Shown here: positions 36,881 through 45,768 of the stretch, piece by piece
How positions within the stretch are numbered: position 1 is the first letter of the stretch
Layout: the number at the start of each line of letters is the position of its first letter
NCBI RefSeq assembly: GCF_000147715.2
Contig: NC_017934.1
Location: forward strand, 2,356,001 to 2,420,000
DNA length: 64,000 nucleotides
Origin: Mesotoga prima MesG1.Ag.4.2
Lineage (GTDB): Bacteria; Thermotogota; Thermotogae; Petrotogales; Kosmotogaceae
Reading direction: 5' to 3'
Translations under genes and position numbers: made by a program
Notes under the pieces: model-generated
The model's database searches: none
Told to the model about the DNA's origin: nothing
Seen by the model: only the letters and a program-made list of their open reading frames with translations

Positions 36881-37538
36881 GTTTTTGCACTCAGCTAGAA
36901 AAAGAAAGATTGTCATCGATCGGAATTTTACTCAGCAGTCGCGCGGGAAAGCATAGCGGCAAGAGTCAGTCATTCAACAGTCAGGGTATCTTCTCCAGGA
37001 ATGGGATCGTGCTCTCTAATCACGACGGGAAAGCACTGCTGAGGCACTGTTTGTTGTAGTTTTCCATCTTTTGCTGTTCACAAGGTTTTTTGGACGCACC
37101 TCCTAAACAAACTGTGTCAAAGGTTCTATCGCTCGGTTCATATCTATTCTTCAAGCTTTCCCTGCAGTGGAAATTTCGATTTTTCAAGTTGAATGATTCG
37201 AATGGAGTTATCTCGGTAAGTTTCGTGCATCTAGTGATCTACGTCGGCCCCATTGTTTCATGGGGCTGCGATTGCGTTTATTGCATTATTCATGGTTTTT
37301 TTGAAGGGCTAAGACGACAAAAACGAGTCTATTTCCCTGAGAGTTATTTGCTAGTAATTTTCTAAGAATCCAGTGGTGACTGCAAGTTACGGGTAATGGT
37401 AAGAGCTAAGTCCAGAAAGAATATTTCTCACCTTCCCATCTCGACTTCCCAGAAGTTGCACTTTCACAGTTTCCTTTGCAAGGAATGGTTAACCAACAGA
37501 GATTAGAAAACGTGAATGGCCCGCCTAATAAACGATAC
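36881..37538. other. Gene-free stretch upstream of araR
   Basis: No credible gene; a 91-codon plus-strand frame at 37090-37365 has poor composition and no ribosome binding site. CTCAGCAGT near 36931 and ACTGCTGAG near 37038 form a distant inverted repeat, each next to a GGGAAAGCA word. Confidence 0.45.
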
Positions 37539-37753
37539 TCATCGAATTAGAGAAATCCATCGTCTTGTGATGTTCTGAAGTGTTCTGAAGTACGATCCCT
37601 TTCTCTTGTGCAATTTCTTCAAGGGTTTTGTCTGTCTCTAAGAACTCCCTAACTAATCTGAGTTTGAACTCAGGATCATAAGGCTTGCCTTTCGGATGCT
37701 TCAGCCATATTCACCCCTTCTCCTTAGTCTACTATTCCTCACTTACTTGTCCA
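37539..37753 (-). pseudogene. Remnant of an IS3-family element (start of orfA)
   Basis: On the minus strand the element end TGGACAAG (37746-37753) is followed by a ribosome binding site (AAGGAGAAGGGG) and an ATG at 37708. The frame encodes the helix-turn-helix start of an IS3-type OrfA: KHPKGKPYDPEFKLRLVREF, then LETDKTLEEIAQEKG, then RRWISLIR and a stop. Reading it needs two frame corrections: one extra base just after the ATG, and a 10-base tandem duplication at 37571-37590. The rest of orfA and all of orfB are missing. Confidence 0.75.
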
Positions 37754-37853
37754 GTTCCCCTGGGGGTGAATACGAAACCTTTCCATTTTCTTGATTCATT
37801 TACCAGAGAGAATCTAAAAAACTCGATACCTCCCTAGAGAGCTAACAAAATGG

Positions 37854-37882
37854 TAAAATGATTTTGACTAACCGGTCAGTTA
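37854..37882 (+). promoter_or_regulatory. Promoter and TetR-type operator
   Basis: Extended -10 TGG-TAAAAT (37854-37859), then the imperfect palindrome TGACTAACCGGTCAGTTA at 37865-37882, centred on CCGG with 14 of 18 positions symmetric. Its position at the transcription start and 12 bases before the TetR gene suggests autorepression. Confidence 0.65.
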
Positions 37883-37894
37883 GGAAGTGGTGTG

Positions 37895-38623
37895 ATGAAA
37901 TCAAATGATGCTAATGATGCAAGAGAAAGAATCATCGATGCATCGATAGAACTGTTTTCAAAAAGGGGATTCCATGCAACTACTACAAGTGAGATTGCTG
38001 AGGCGGCAGGAGTGACGAAAGGGCTGATCTATTACTACTTCAAAAGTAAGGAGGAGATCCTAAGCCATGTGGTTAATTCCTTGCTTGAAGATGCTACTTC
38101 CATCACCATGGATTTCGTCCAGGAAGGCATCATTCAGATGATCAAAGACGGCGAACTCGATATTGAATATGAGAGGATGAAGTTTTCAAATGAGGAGTCT
38201 GCTATTGTTTTCGTGAACCGACTACTTGAATACTATGAAAGGATACTCGATTATCTATTGGAAAACAGGTTGTTGCTGAGGGTTTTGATGTTCGAATCAT
38301 TGAAAGACAGCAAACACCATAACGATCTCTTTAGACTACTTGATCTCTCGAGAGACGTCGATAGCAATCCCATCCTAAAATTGATTTCCGAAGCCGACCA
38401 CGATTTCACTTACTCCCTGGACATGGAATTGTTCAAGTTCTTCTTCTCTGTAATGCCCCTTGTAACTTTTGCAGCATACTATGATGATCTGAAAGAGAGA
38501 AGTATGATGAGTGGTGATGAACTGCGCAATTCCTTTCTTCAATCATTCAGAGAAGTATTGTCTTCTTTGAAAAGCGGGAATGAGATTTCGCTCAAAACAA
38601 AGCGCTCTAACGATACTGGATGA
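37895..38623 (+). CDS. TetR-family transcriptional regulator
   Basis: 242 residues from ATG 37895 (a GTG one codon earlier is possible). N-terminal TetR helix-turn-helix: RERIIDASIELFSKRGFHAT, TTSEIAEAAGVTKGLIYYYF. The C-terminal ligand domain is divergent, so the inducer is unknown. It lies 104 bases upstream of a calcium-type P-type ATPase in the same direction, so it may control the pump and itself. Confidence 0.93.
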   Translation: MKSNDANDARERIIDASIELFSKRGFHATTTSEIAEAAGVTKGLIYYYFKSKEEILSHVVNSLLEDATSITMDFVQEGIIQMIKDGELDIEYERMKFSNEESAIVFVNRLLEYYERILDYLLENRLLLRVLMFESLKDSKHHNDLFRLLDLSRDVDSNPILKLISEADHDFTYSLDMELFKFFFSVMPLVTFAAYYDDLKERSMMSGDELRNSFLQSFREVLSSLKSGNEISLKTKRSNDTG

Positions 38624-38727
38624 AAGCCTCGGCCCGGAGTTCAGTCTGTATTTAAAGCGATCCAAGAAGTCGCGATATGGATTTGCGGCCTTAAAGTTGC
38701 ATACAGAGAAAACGGAGGATACTAAGA

Positions 38728-41340
38728 ATGGCATGGCACTCATTGGAACTAGAAGAGGTATTAGAGAAACTGAATGTTGATCCCAACAAAGGATTGAGTT
38801 CTTCTGGAGTGGAAGAACGATTGGCTAGATTCGGCAGCAACATCCTGAGAGAGGAACGAAAGAAAACCATCTTCGAGCGTTTTCTAGAACAGTTTAAGGA
38901 CGTTATGATAGCTATCCTTATGGCGGCAGCCGCAATTTCCTTCGTTGTTTCTCTATTCGAGAATGAAGGTTTCTTCGAACCTGTTTTGATAATGCTTATA
39001 GTAGTCTTGAATGCGGTAATCGGTGTAATACAGGAAAGCAAAGCCGAGAAGGCTCTCGATGCTTTGAAGAAGCTTTCTTCGCCTAATGCAAAGGTAATAC
39101 GTGATGGGGAGCAAAGGATCGTTCAAGCTTCGAACGTGGTCCCAGGTGATATTGTGCTTGTAGAAGCCGGTGACTTCGTTCCAGCCGATGCTAGAATATT
39201 GAGTTCGGCAAGTCTCAAAGTGGATGAGTCAGCCCTAACCGGAGAATCGGTTTCGTCGGAGAAGAAAACCGAGGCTAAGGTAAAAGAAGATGCTACTTTG
39301 GGAGACAGGTTCAACATGATTTTCTCCGGTTGTAGCGTTACCTATGGAAGGGCGAAGGCTGTTGTCGTAGAGACTGGAATGCAAACTGAAATGGGGAAAA
39401 TTGCGAGCATGCTTTCAGCGGAAGAAGAGACAGAAACTCCTCTCCAGAAGAAATTGAATGTTCTTGGAAAATATCTTGCAATTGCGGCTATAGTTGCCTG
39501 CGCGATAATCTTTCTGGTTGGTTTGATTGATGGCATTCCGATAATGGAGATATTCATGATCTCCGTTTCTCTAGCCGTTTCGGCAATACCTGAAGGCCTT
39601 CCTGCTATCGTAACGGTTGTTCTTGCCATAGGAGTGCAGCGGATGGTTAAAAGAAACGCGATAATTCGCAAGCTGCCAGCCGTTGAGACCCTGGGAAGTG
39701 CAACCGTAATCTGCTCAGACAAGACAGGAACACTGACTCAGAACAAAATGACACTGGTTAAGGCCTTTTCCGATTACGACTCAACTCTGGAAGAGATCTC
39801 TTCCGAGAACTTGCCGGAAATCAGAAGCCTTTTACTATATGCGACACTCTGTTCAGACGGAAGAATCATTTACGAAAGTGGAGAAGAAAAACAAATAGGA
39901 GACCCAACTGAGACAGCGATAGTATTTGCCGCTAAAAGAAATGGAATTGAGAAAGAGAAAATTGAGGAGAAATATCCAAGATTAGCCGAGATTCCGTTCG
40001 ATTCAGAGCGAAAAATGATGACAACAATCAACAGAATCGAAAACAAGAATGTAGTAATTACAAAGGGTGCAATTGATTCAGTTGCTCTTAGATGTGTTGC
40101 GGGAGACGTCGAAAAGGGAAGAAGAATTGCAGAAGAGATGGGTAGCGATGCCCTGCGAGTGCTTGCCATAGCCTATAAGCATATCGAGGAGATTCCAGAG
40201 ATCCTTGATCCCGCCGAGATCGAGAGCGGGCTTACATTCATGGGTCTCGTGGGTATGATCGATCCAGCACGGCCAGAAGCAAAGGAATCGGTGGCACTAT
40301 GTAAACAGGCTGGGATAAAGCCGGTCATGATAACCGGTGATCATAAGCTAACCGCCGCAGCAATTGCCAGAGAAGTCGGGATTCTGTCACCTGAAGAAAA
40401 GGTTGTTGATGGAAGCGAACTTGCAAGAATGCTGGATAGTGAGCTCGAAGAACGAGTTCGGGATATCTCGGTTTATGCCAGAGTTTCTCCTTCAGACAAG
40501 TTGAGGATCGTTCACGCATGGCAGAAACAAGGTGAAGTGGTGGCAATGACGGGAGATGGAGTTAATGACGCTCCTGCTCTCAAGGCAGCAGATATAGGAT
40601 GTGCTATGGGAATAACTGGAACCGATGTGGCAAAGAGCGCGGCTGACATGACACTTACAGATGATAATTTCTCAACTATTGTAGAGGCCGTGAAGGAAGG
40701 TCGGGGGATCTATGCCAACATAAGAAAGGTGGTTGGTTTCCTTCTTGGAACGAATATAGGGGAGATTTTGACTGTATTTGCGGCGATGATTATCTGGAGA
40801 GAAGCTCCTCTAATATCTGCTCAGTTGCTCTGGATAAATCTCGTCACCGACAGCCTACCTGCAATCGCATTAGGCATGGAACCCGTTGAAGAGGATGTTA
40901 TGAAAAGCAAGCCTAAACGAAAGAATGAAGGAATATTTGCAAATGGACTTGGTTACAGAGTAATTCTGCAGGGAATCATGTTCGCTTTTCTAACTCTGAT
41001 TGGGTTTTCGATTGGCTGGAAGAGTACCGGAGATATCGTTGTAGGCAGAACAATGGCCTTTGCTATACTTTCTTTGACCCAGATCTTTCATTCTTTTAAC
41101 ATGCGGTCAAATCACTCGCTATTTAAAACCGGTCTCTTTTCCAATGTCTTCCATATTTTTGCGACAGTAGTGTCGCTGGCAATGGTTGCTTTTGTTCTAT
41201 TCATAGATCCAGTCGCGAGAATATTTGGGCTAGCCGAGCTGAACGCTTCGATGTATCTGCTTGCTATTCTGCTTTCTCTTGTACCAATACCGGTGATTGA
41301 GTTAGAAAAGCTCGCAGGCGTCATGAGACGCAGAGATTGA
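38728..41340 (+). CDS. P-type cation ATPase, calcium-transporting type
   Basis: 870 residues, typical for P2-type pumps. In order: cation ATPase N domain (LEEVLEKLNVDPNKGLSSSG), first membrane hairpin, actuator loop with LTGESV, M4 with AIPEGLPAIVTVVLAIG (the PEGL calcium-site motif), phosphorylation site Asp331 in SDKTGTLTQNKM, nucleotide domain with KGAIDSV, MITGDHKLTA, MTGDGVNDAPALKAADIG, then six C-terminal membrane segments with LLWINLVTDSLPA. These features fit a SERCA/PMR1-like Ca2+ (or Mn2+) exporter. ATG behind GGAGG. Possibly controlled by the TetR gene upstream. Confidence 0.92.
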   Translation: MAWHSLELEEVLEKLNVDPNKGLSSSGVEERLARFGSNILREERKKTIFERFLEQFKDVMIAILMAAAAISFVVSLFENEGFFEPVLIMLIVVLNAVIGVIQESKAEKALDALKKLSSPNAKVIRDGEQRIVQASNVVPGDIVLVEAGDFVPADARILSSASLKVDESALTGESVSSEKKTEAKVKEDATLGDRFNMIFSGCSVTYGRAKAVVVETGMQTEMGKIASMLSAEEETETPLQKKLNVLGKYLAIAAIVACAIIFLVGLIDGIPIMEIFMISVSLAVSAIPEGLPAIVTVVLAIGVQRMVKRNAIIRKLPAVETLGSATVICSDKTGTLTQNKMTLVKAFSDYDSTLEEISSENLPEIRSLLLYATLCSDGRIIYESGEEKQIGDPTETAIVFAAKRNGIEKEKIEEKYPRLAEIPFDSERKMMTTINRIENKNVVITKGAIDSVALRCVAGDVEKGRRIAEEMGSDALRVLAIAYKHIEEIPEILDPAEIESGLTFMGLVGMIDPARPEAKESVALCKQAGIKPVMITGDHKLTAAAIAREVGILSPEEKVVDGSELARMLDSELEERVRDISVYARVSPSDKLRIVHAWQKQGEVVAMTGDGVNDAPALKAADIGCAMGITGTDVAKSAADMTLTDDNFSTIVEAVKEGRGIYANIRKVVGFLLGTNIGEILTVFAAMIIWREAPLISAQLLWINLVTDSLPAIALGMEPVEEDVMKSKPKRKNEGIFANGLGYRVILQGIMFAFLTLIGFSIGWKSTGDIVVGRTMAFAILSLTQIFHSFNMRSNHSLFKTGLFSNVFHIFATVVSLAMVAFVLFIDPVARIFGLAELNASMYLLAILLSLVPIPVIELEKLAGVMRRRD

Positions 41341-41437
41341 TAATTAAAAGGCCTGTAGTTCGCCGACAAAATACCGTGTGCAACCGGGCTTGCCTGAAAA
41401 GCATACACGACTTATCATGAAGTTCTCTACGTTTGTT

Positions 41438-41468
41438 CCTCGTTATATATCATAATATATGTAATGAG
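41438..41468. repeat. Short match to the IS promoter hairpin
   Basis: A 31-base stretch beginning CCTCGTTATATATCATAA and ending GTAATGAG closely matches the hairpin in front of the transposase start in copies A and B (41645-41676 in copy B). The surrounding bases do not match, so it is a degraded relic or an independent hairpin of the same type. Confidence 0.5.
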
Positions 41469-41561
41469 AGGATTATTTTTTGCTTCTAGCTAGGGTCCAC
41501 AATCTCAATAAACCCTTCCTCGCCAAAGATGACCTTTCTTCTACGAGAAAGTGGTTTACAA

Positions 41562-43307
41562 CCTAAGTTCCCGAAAAGTCTAACGATGAAAACCTTGTAA
41601 AGGGTTGAAAAGAGTGAGTTAGGGTTGTTTTCTCTAGGTTTATGCCTCGTTATATATTATAATGTATGTAACGAGGTGAGGAGATGGGGATTGTCTATCA
41701 AAAGAACAAGAAAACTGGAATCACATATGTATACAACAATCAAGCCTATTGGGACAAGGAAAAACAACAGTCCAGAGCCAAGAGAACCTTAATCGGCAAA
41801 CTGGATCCAGACACTGGAGAAATCCTACCGACCAGGTCATACAGGAAGGACACTGAACAGAAGGATAGCATTTCGAAAAAGCCCGGTCCAGTTCCCATAA
41901 CCAAAATCCGCAGGGATTTCTATGGTGCTTGCTATCTTCTCGATCAGGTTGGAAAGATCACAGAAGTTGAGGCAGATTTGAAAGCGTGTTTCCCCGATCG
42001 TTATAGAATGATTCTGTCTATTGCCTATTATCTTATTCTGGAAGAGAACAACTCACTCAGTAGGTTTTCACATTGGCAGAGATTGCATGTTCATCCTTAT
42101 GGAGAAGACATACCATCACAGCGCAGCAGTGAGCTGTTCCAATCTATTTCCGAAGAAGAGAGGATGATGTTCTTCAAGAAACAAGGTAGACGTAGAATTG
42201 AGAAAGAATACTGGGCCTTTGACATCACTTCCATCTCCAGTTATTCAGAGACACTGAGTCAGGTAAAGAAGGGAAGAAACAAAGAGTACGACAGACTACC
42301 TCACATCAACCTCGCCCTTCTCTTCGGTGAACAGTCTGGACTTCCCTTTTACTACCGGAAGCTCCCTGGCAATATCACCGACGTGAAAACAGTCAAGCAG
42401 CTTATGGCTGAATTCAATGTCATGGGATACAAAAAGGTAAGTGTCCTTCTTGACAGAGGCTTTTACAGCAGAGAGAACATAAACCTGCTCTTCAAGAACC
42501 ACCAGAAGTTCATCGTCGGTGTCAAACTGAATCTGAATTATGTAAAAGAGATCGTAGAAGAAGAGCGTGAGAACCTTCAACTGTGGTCAAATCTTCAACC
42601 TCAGTTCAGAGTATATGGCTTGTGCCGAACAATCCAGTGGGATTACGAGCAGGAAAGACCAAACAAAGGGGACGTATTAAGCTCGAAGAGACGGGCATAT
42701 CTTCATCTTTTCTACAATGGCGAGAAGGCTGCCAGAGATCAGGCAGAGATGAACGATTATCTGAGCAGACTATACAATGATCTGGTAAACAACACACGTG
42801 AAGAATACCGCATGAAGGACTATGATAGATTCTTCACTGTTACCAGTACACCAAAAAGGGGCAGGAAAGTCACACCGAAGGAAGAGGCGATGCGTGAAGC
42901 GGCAAGAAACTATGGCTATTTCGCACTGCTTTCCAATGAAGTCAACGATCCCTTCGAGGCCTTATCTCTCTATCGCAGTAAAGACATAGTGGAAAAGGGG
43001 TTTGGGAACCTCAAGGATCGTTTGAATTTCCGTAGAATGCAGGTTTCCTCAGAACTATCACTGAATGGAAAGCTGTTTGTCGAGTTTGTCGCATTGATTT
43101 ATCTTTCCTACATAAAGAAGAAGATGCAGGACACCTGTCTCTTCGAGAACTGGACATTGCAGGGTCTCCTTGACGAACTTGACACCATTGAAAGGTTTGA
43201 GTCTCCCGAACATGGCCGCTTGATCGGAGAAGTCACTAAAAAGCAGAAGGATATCTATGTCAAGCTGGGGGTGAAATCACCCTCGTTATAATTTCCGGGA
43301 GTGCAGG
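41562..43307 (+). mobile_element. Insertion sequence copy B (IS1634-like), intact
   Basis: 1746 bp bounded by imperfect inverted ends CCTAAGTTCCCGAAAA and (read inward from the right) CCTGCACTCCCGGAAA, 11 of 16 positions identical. It is flanked by the direct repeat TTACAA at 41556-41561 and 43308-43313, a 6-bp target duplication. It is in the opposite orientation to copy A, 26 kb away. A hairpin CCTCGTTA/TAACGAGG (41645-41676) containing TATAAT lies before the transposase start. Confidence 0.93.
41684..43291 (+). CDS. IS1634-like DDE transposase, copy B
   Basis: 535 residues, frame intact, nearly identical to copy A apart from scattered substitutions and eight extra residues. Catalytic landmarks are as in copy A: FDITSISSYSE, SVLLDRGFYSRENI and KDIVEKGFGNLKDRL. 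ATG behind GGTGAGGAG. With its clean target duplication this copy looks like a recent, possibly still mobile insertion. Confidence 0.92.
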   Translation: MGIVYQKNKKTGITYVYNNQAYWDKEKQQSRAKRTLIGKLDPDTGEILPTRSYRKDTEQKDSISKKPGPVPITKIRRDFYGACYLLDQVGKITEVEADLKACFPDRYRMILSIAYYLILEENNSLSRFSHWQRLHVHPYGEDIPSQRSSELFQSISEEERMMFFKKQGRRRIEKEYWAFDITSISSYSETLSQVKKGRNKEYDRLPHINLALLFGEQSGLPFYYRKLPGNITDVKTVKQLMAEFNVMGYKKVSVLLDRGFYSRENINLLFKNHQKFIVGVKLNLNYVKEIVEEERENLQLWSNLQPQFRVYGLCRTIQWDYEQERPNKGDVLSSKRRAYLHLFYNGEKAARDQAEMNDYLSRLYNDLVNNTREEYRMKDYDRFFTVTSTPKRGRKVTPKEEAMREAARNYGYFALLSNEVNDPFEALSLYRSKDIVEKGFGNLKDRLNFRRMQVSSELSLNGKLFVEFVALIYLSYIKKKMQDTCLFENWTLQGLLDELDTIERFESPEHGRLIGEVTKKQKDIYVKLGVKSPSL

Positions 43308-43471
43308 TTACAATCGTCAATGTGTTGCTCTTAACTTCTCGCGGAGATCCATTGAAGACCAGCAGTCTCATTTGAAACCTCCTCTAACGTTCCCTCAGTG
43401 GAATCAAAAAAGGCAAGATTGAAGCCATTTCTATAGCAGTACGTTCACAGATCTTCCTCACGATCTCAAGA

Positions 43472-43892
43472 TCAACTATGGCTGTATCGTCCTATTCTTA
43501 AGTCAGAACACTCGAAAGGGATACTTCCCGTACCTCTTCTTTGATAGATTTTGCCTGCCCCAACAGTGAAAAACGGAAGGACTATTGGGATCATCTTATC
43601 GATCGCCTCCTCCAATATGGACGAAGTGAGACACAATATGAGTGGTGATGCAAATAGAAGAAGGCTAGAATTAACTGATCTCCTTATTTCATCGGAATCA
43701 TCTTTCGCGGCGCATTCTCCAGGTGATTCCACCCAGAATTCAAAGCATCCCATACACTGTTTTATATCTAGATCCGTTAGCGCGAAATACTCGACATTGC
43801 TTCTATATCTCGAAGAGAAGAAACTAGTCTGTCAATGTACTCATCGAATTTTTCTCTACCTATCGTGCACCGTTCAAAATGCTGATTCTCAT
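43472..43892 (-). pseudogene. Decayed NAD(P)H-dependent FMN reductase/flavodoxin-like gene
   Basis: On the minus strand an ATG at 43892 begins MRISILNGAR, the usual start of the flavodoxin-like FMN reductase family, and then meets a TAG. A second frame continues with EKFDEYIDRLVSSLRD, and a third with VEYFALTDLDIKQCMGCFEF, GECAAKDDSDEIRRSV and LLLFASPLIL. The order and spacing are those of one protein (phosphate loop, CxGC-like region, D-D-x-x-x-I, SP motif), so at least two frameshifts have broken it. It begins 16 bases after the end of the adjacent oxidoreductase gene. Confidence 0.75.
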
Positions 43893-43907
43893 GACGAGGA
43901 TCTCCGG

Positions 43908-44954
43908 CTATAGCTCTACAGTCGAAGCACTTTCGGCCGACAGATAAAAGGCGTCTAAGATGCTCTGAACAGCCAGGGCCTCCTCGGGAGTTGGTATTGT
44001 TGATTCCTTTCCCAAGCAACTATCTATGAAACTTTCTACCGACCTCTTATAGCAGTCTTTGCTTTCTGCAAACGGTATGGCCGTATTCGTTAACTCTCCG
44101 TGTGATTCGGCAAATACTTCCGGTGGGAAGACCGTAGCGCCTGCTCTATCACCGAAAATTTGAAGATTCATGATTGAACGATCTTTCATGTTTAGCGCAA
44201 AGGAAGTCTTCAGGATCAGTGAAGCTCCGTTGTGAAACCTCACAAAGCCAAAGGCCGAATCTTCGACGGAATATTTCTCAGGATCCCAGCCGCCCATAAG
44301 TCCAACTCCACTCCTTTTGGCAATTTTACAGTAAGCGCTTGCCGTAATGCTCTTCGGCTGTGGAAATCTCATCATATGGAGCGCCAGATCCAGCATATGA
44401 ACTCCTATATCAACCAGTGGACCTCCGCCCTGGATCTCTTTGTTGGTGAAGGAACCCCATCCAGGAATTCCGCGTCTCCTCAACGCTGTTGCTTCGCAAA
44501 AATATATCTCACCAAGATCTCCACTGTCGACAAACTTCTTTATGGCGATTGCTTCACTCCTGAAACGATAATGGAAGTTGAATGAAAGAATCTTTCCTGC
44601 TTCCTTTGAGGCGACCATCATTTCTTGAACTTCTCTTGCGTTGATGGCAGGAGGTTTTTCACAAAAGACATGAGATCCAGATCTCAGTGCGCTTACAGTA
44701 GCTGCAGAGTGAAATTTGTTTGGAGTACAAACGAACACGGCATCGGGATTCAAAGAAGACAGCATTTCATTGTAATCACCGAAAGTGTTATCTATTCCAA
44801 ATCTGCTGGAAAGCATAACTGCCCTCTCTACAGCGGGATCTGCTATCCCGACCAGTTCTACCCTGTCACTCATCTCGGATAAAACCGGGAGATGGGTGAC
44901 CTCTGCAATCTGGCCGGCCCCAATCAAGGCGACGCGGAGTCTCCCAAACTTCAT
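43908..44954 (-). CDS. Gfo/Idh/MocA-family oxidoreductase
   Basis: 348 residues, two domains. The N-terminal Rossmann fold has VALIGAGQIAEVTHLP, the phosphate-binding pattern of the family, then VFVCTPNKFH and HVFCEKPPA with the conserved catalytic-domain lysine. The C-terminal alpha/beta domain has GGGPLVDIGVHMLDLALH. Members oxidise or reduce sugars, inositols or sugar acids with NAD(P). It overlaps the upstream epimerase gene by four bases. Substrate unknown; its neighbours suggest a sugar or sugar-acid pathway. Confidence 0.92.
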   Translation of the reverse strand: MKFGRLRVALIGAGQIAEVTHLPVLSEMSDRVELVGIADPAVERAVMLSSRFGIDNTFGDYNEMLSSLNPDAVFVCTPNKFHSAATVSALRSGSHVFCEKPPAINAREVQEMMVASKEAGKILSFNFHYRFRSEAIAIKKFVDSGDLGEIYFCEATALRRRGIPGWGSFTNKEIQGGGPLVDIGVHMLDLALHMMRFPQPKSITASAYCKIAKRSGVGLMGGWDPEKYSVEDSAFGFVRFHNGASLILKTSFALNMKDRSIMNLQIFGDRAGATVFPPEVFAESHGELTNTAIPFAESKDCYKRSVESFIDSCLGKESTIPTPEEALAVQSILDAFYLSAESASTVEL

Positions 44955-45757
44955 CTTTCAATGCTCCTGAGAAGATCTCGAATAAAGGCGCATGACTCAC
45001 CGTATCCTTTAACAGGATCGTCTCCGATCACTCTACATTCGAATACAATGTCACCGGAATAACCGATTTCAGACAGTGCCGAAAAGAGTGTCTTGAAATC
45101 TAAGTGCGCCTGACCCGGCTGATAACGGTTGCTGTCGGCGATGTGCACGTGTCCGATATACCTGCCGTTCTCTATTACCGCCTGCCTGATATCGGCCTCT
45201 TCGATATTCATATGAAAAGCGTCAGCCGTCAGTCTGACATTAGAAAATCGGCCCATTTCTATCACTTTCGCGGCAGATTGAAGGGTGTTTAACATATGAT
45301 CTTCGTACCTGTTAAGTGGCTCCAGATAGATGAAGGTGTCCGTTTCTGCAGCAATTTTGTTCAAGCTTCCAAGGGATTCCAGGAGAACTGCTGTATCTTC
45401 TGAATCAGATCTCGGAGGGACCATAGGTGGGAGCCTCTTCGAAAACATTCCCCAGGCGGCAGGTACAACGATTCCCTTTCCGCCGACCTTAGATAGTGCC
45501 TTCAAGATCTCTCCGATGTCCTCTGTTGCCTGCTCCCTTTTCTCCCGGGAAAAATCACCGATCCAACCACGGTATCCCCCACAGGCGCTTGTCACAGGGA
45601 ATCCTGTTGACCGGACAGCTTCGCTCACTTCCGCGAACCTCTCCAGAAGAACTTTTCCGTCTATTTCGTAACCGTCGAATCCAAGGCTTCGAATGAATTG
45701 CAGTTTCTCCTCCATTTGAGAAGGGAAGAAGTCCTTGTCCTGAGTTATCACTTTCAT
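44951..45757 (-). CDS. Sugar phosphate isomerase/epimerase-like TIM barrel protein
   Basis: 268 residues from ATG 45757, which has GAGAGGTGAG before it. AP endonuclease 2/xylose isomerase-like barrel: FIRSLGFDGYEIDG, YLEPLNRYEDHML, LTADAFHMNIEEAD, HVHIADSNRYQPGQAHLDF and FECRV, supplying the Glu, Asp and His metal ligands of the family. Probably isomerises or epimerises the sugar imported by this operon. It lies between the dehydrogenase and the Gfo/Idh/MocA gene with overlapping ends. Confidence 0.88.
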   Translation of the reverse strand: MKVITQDKDFFPSQMEEKLQFIRSLGFDGYEIDGKVLLERFAEVSEAVRSTGFPVTSACGGYRGWIGDFSREKREQATEDIGEILKALSKVGGKGIVVPAAWGMFSKRLPPMVPPRSDSEDTAVLLESLGSLNKIAAETDTFIYLEPLNRYEDHMLNTLQSAAKVIEMGRFSNVRLTADAFHMNIEEADIRQAVIENGRYIGHVHIADSNRYQPGQAHLDFKTLFSALSEIGYSGDIVFECRVIGDDPVKGYGESCAFIRDLLRSIER

Positions 45758-45768
45758 ATGCTCACCTC

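Noticed and set aside
37090-37365. 91-codon plus-strand frame upstream of the TetR gene
   Set aside because: No ribosome binding site, odd composition and no recognisable domain.
41562-43307. Inversion between the two IS copies already fixed here
   Set aside because: Copy B keeps matching TTACAA repeats on both sides, which an inversion through B would have separated.
43551-43913. 120-codon plus-strand frame
   Set aside because: It is the opposite strand of the flavoprotein pseudogene, whose pieces match a known family.
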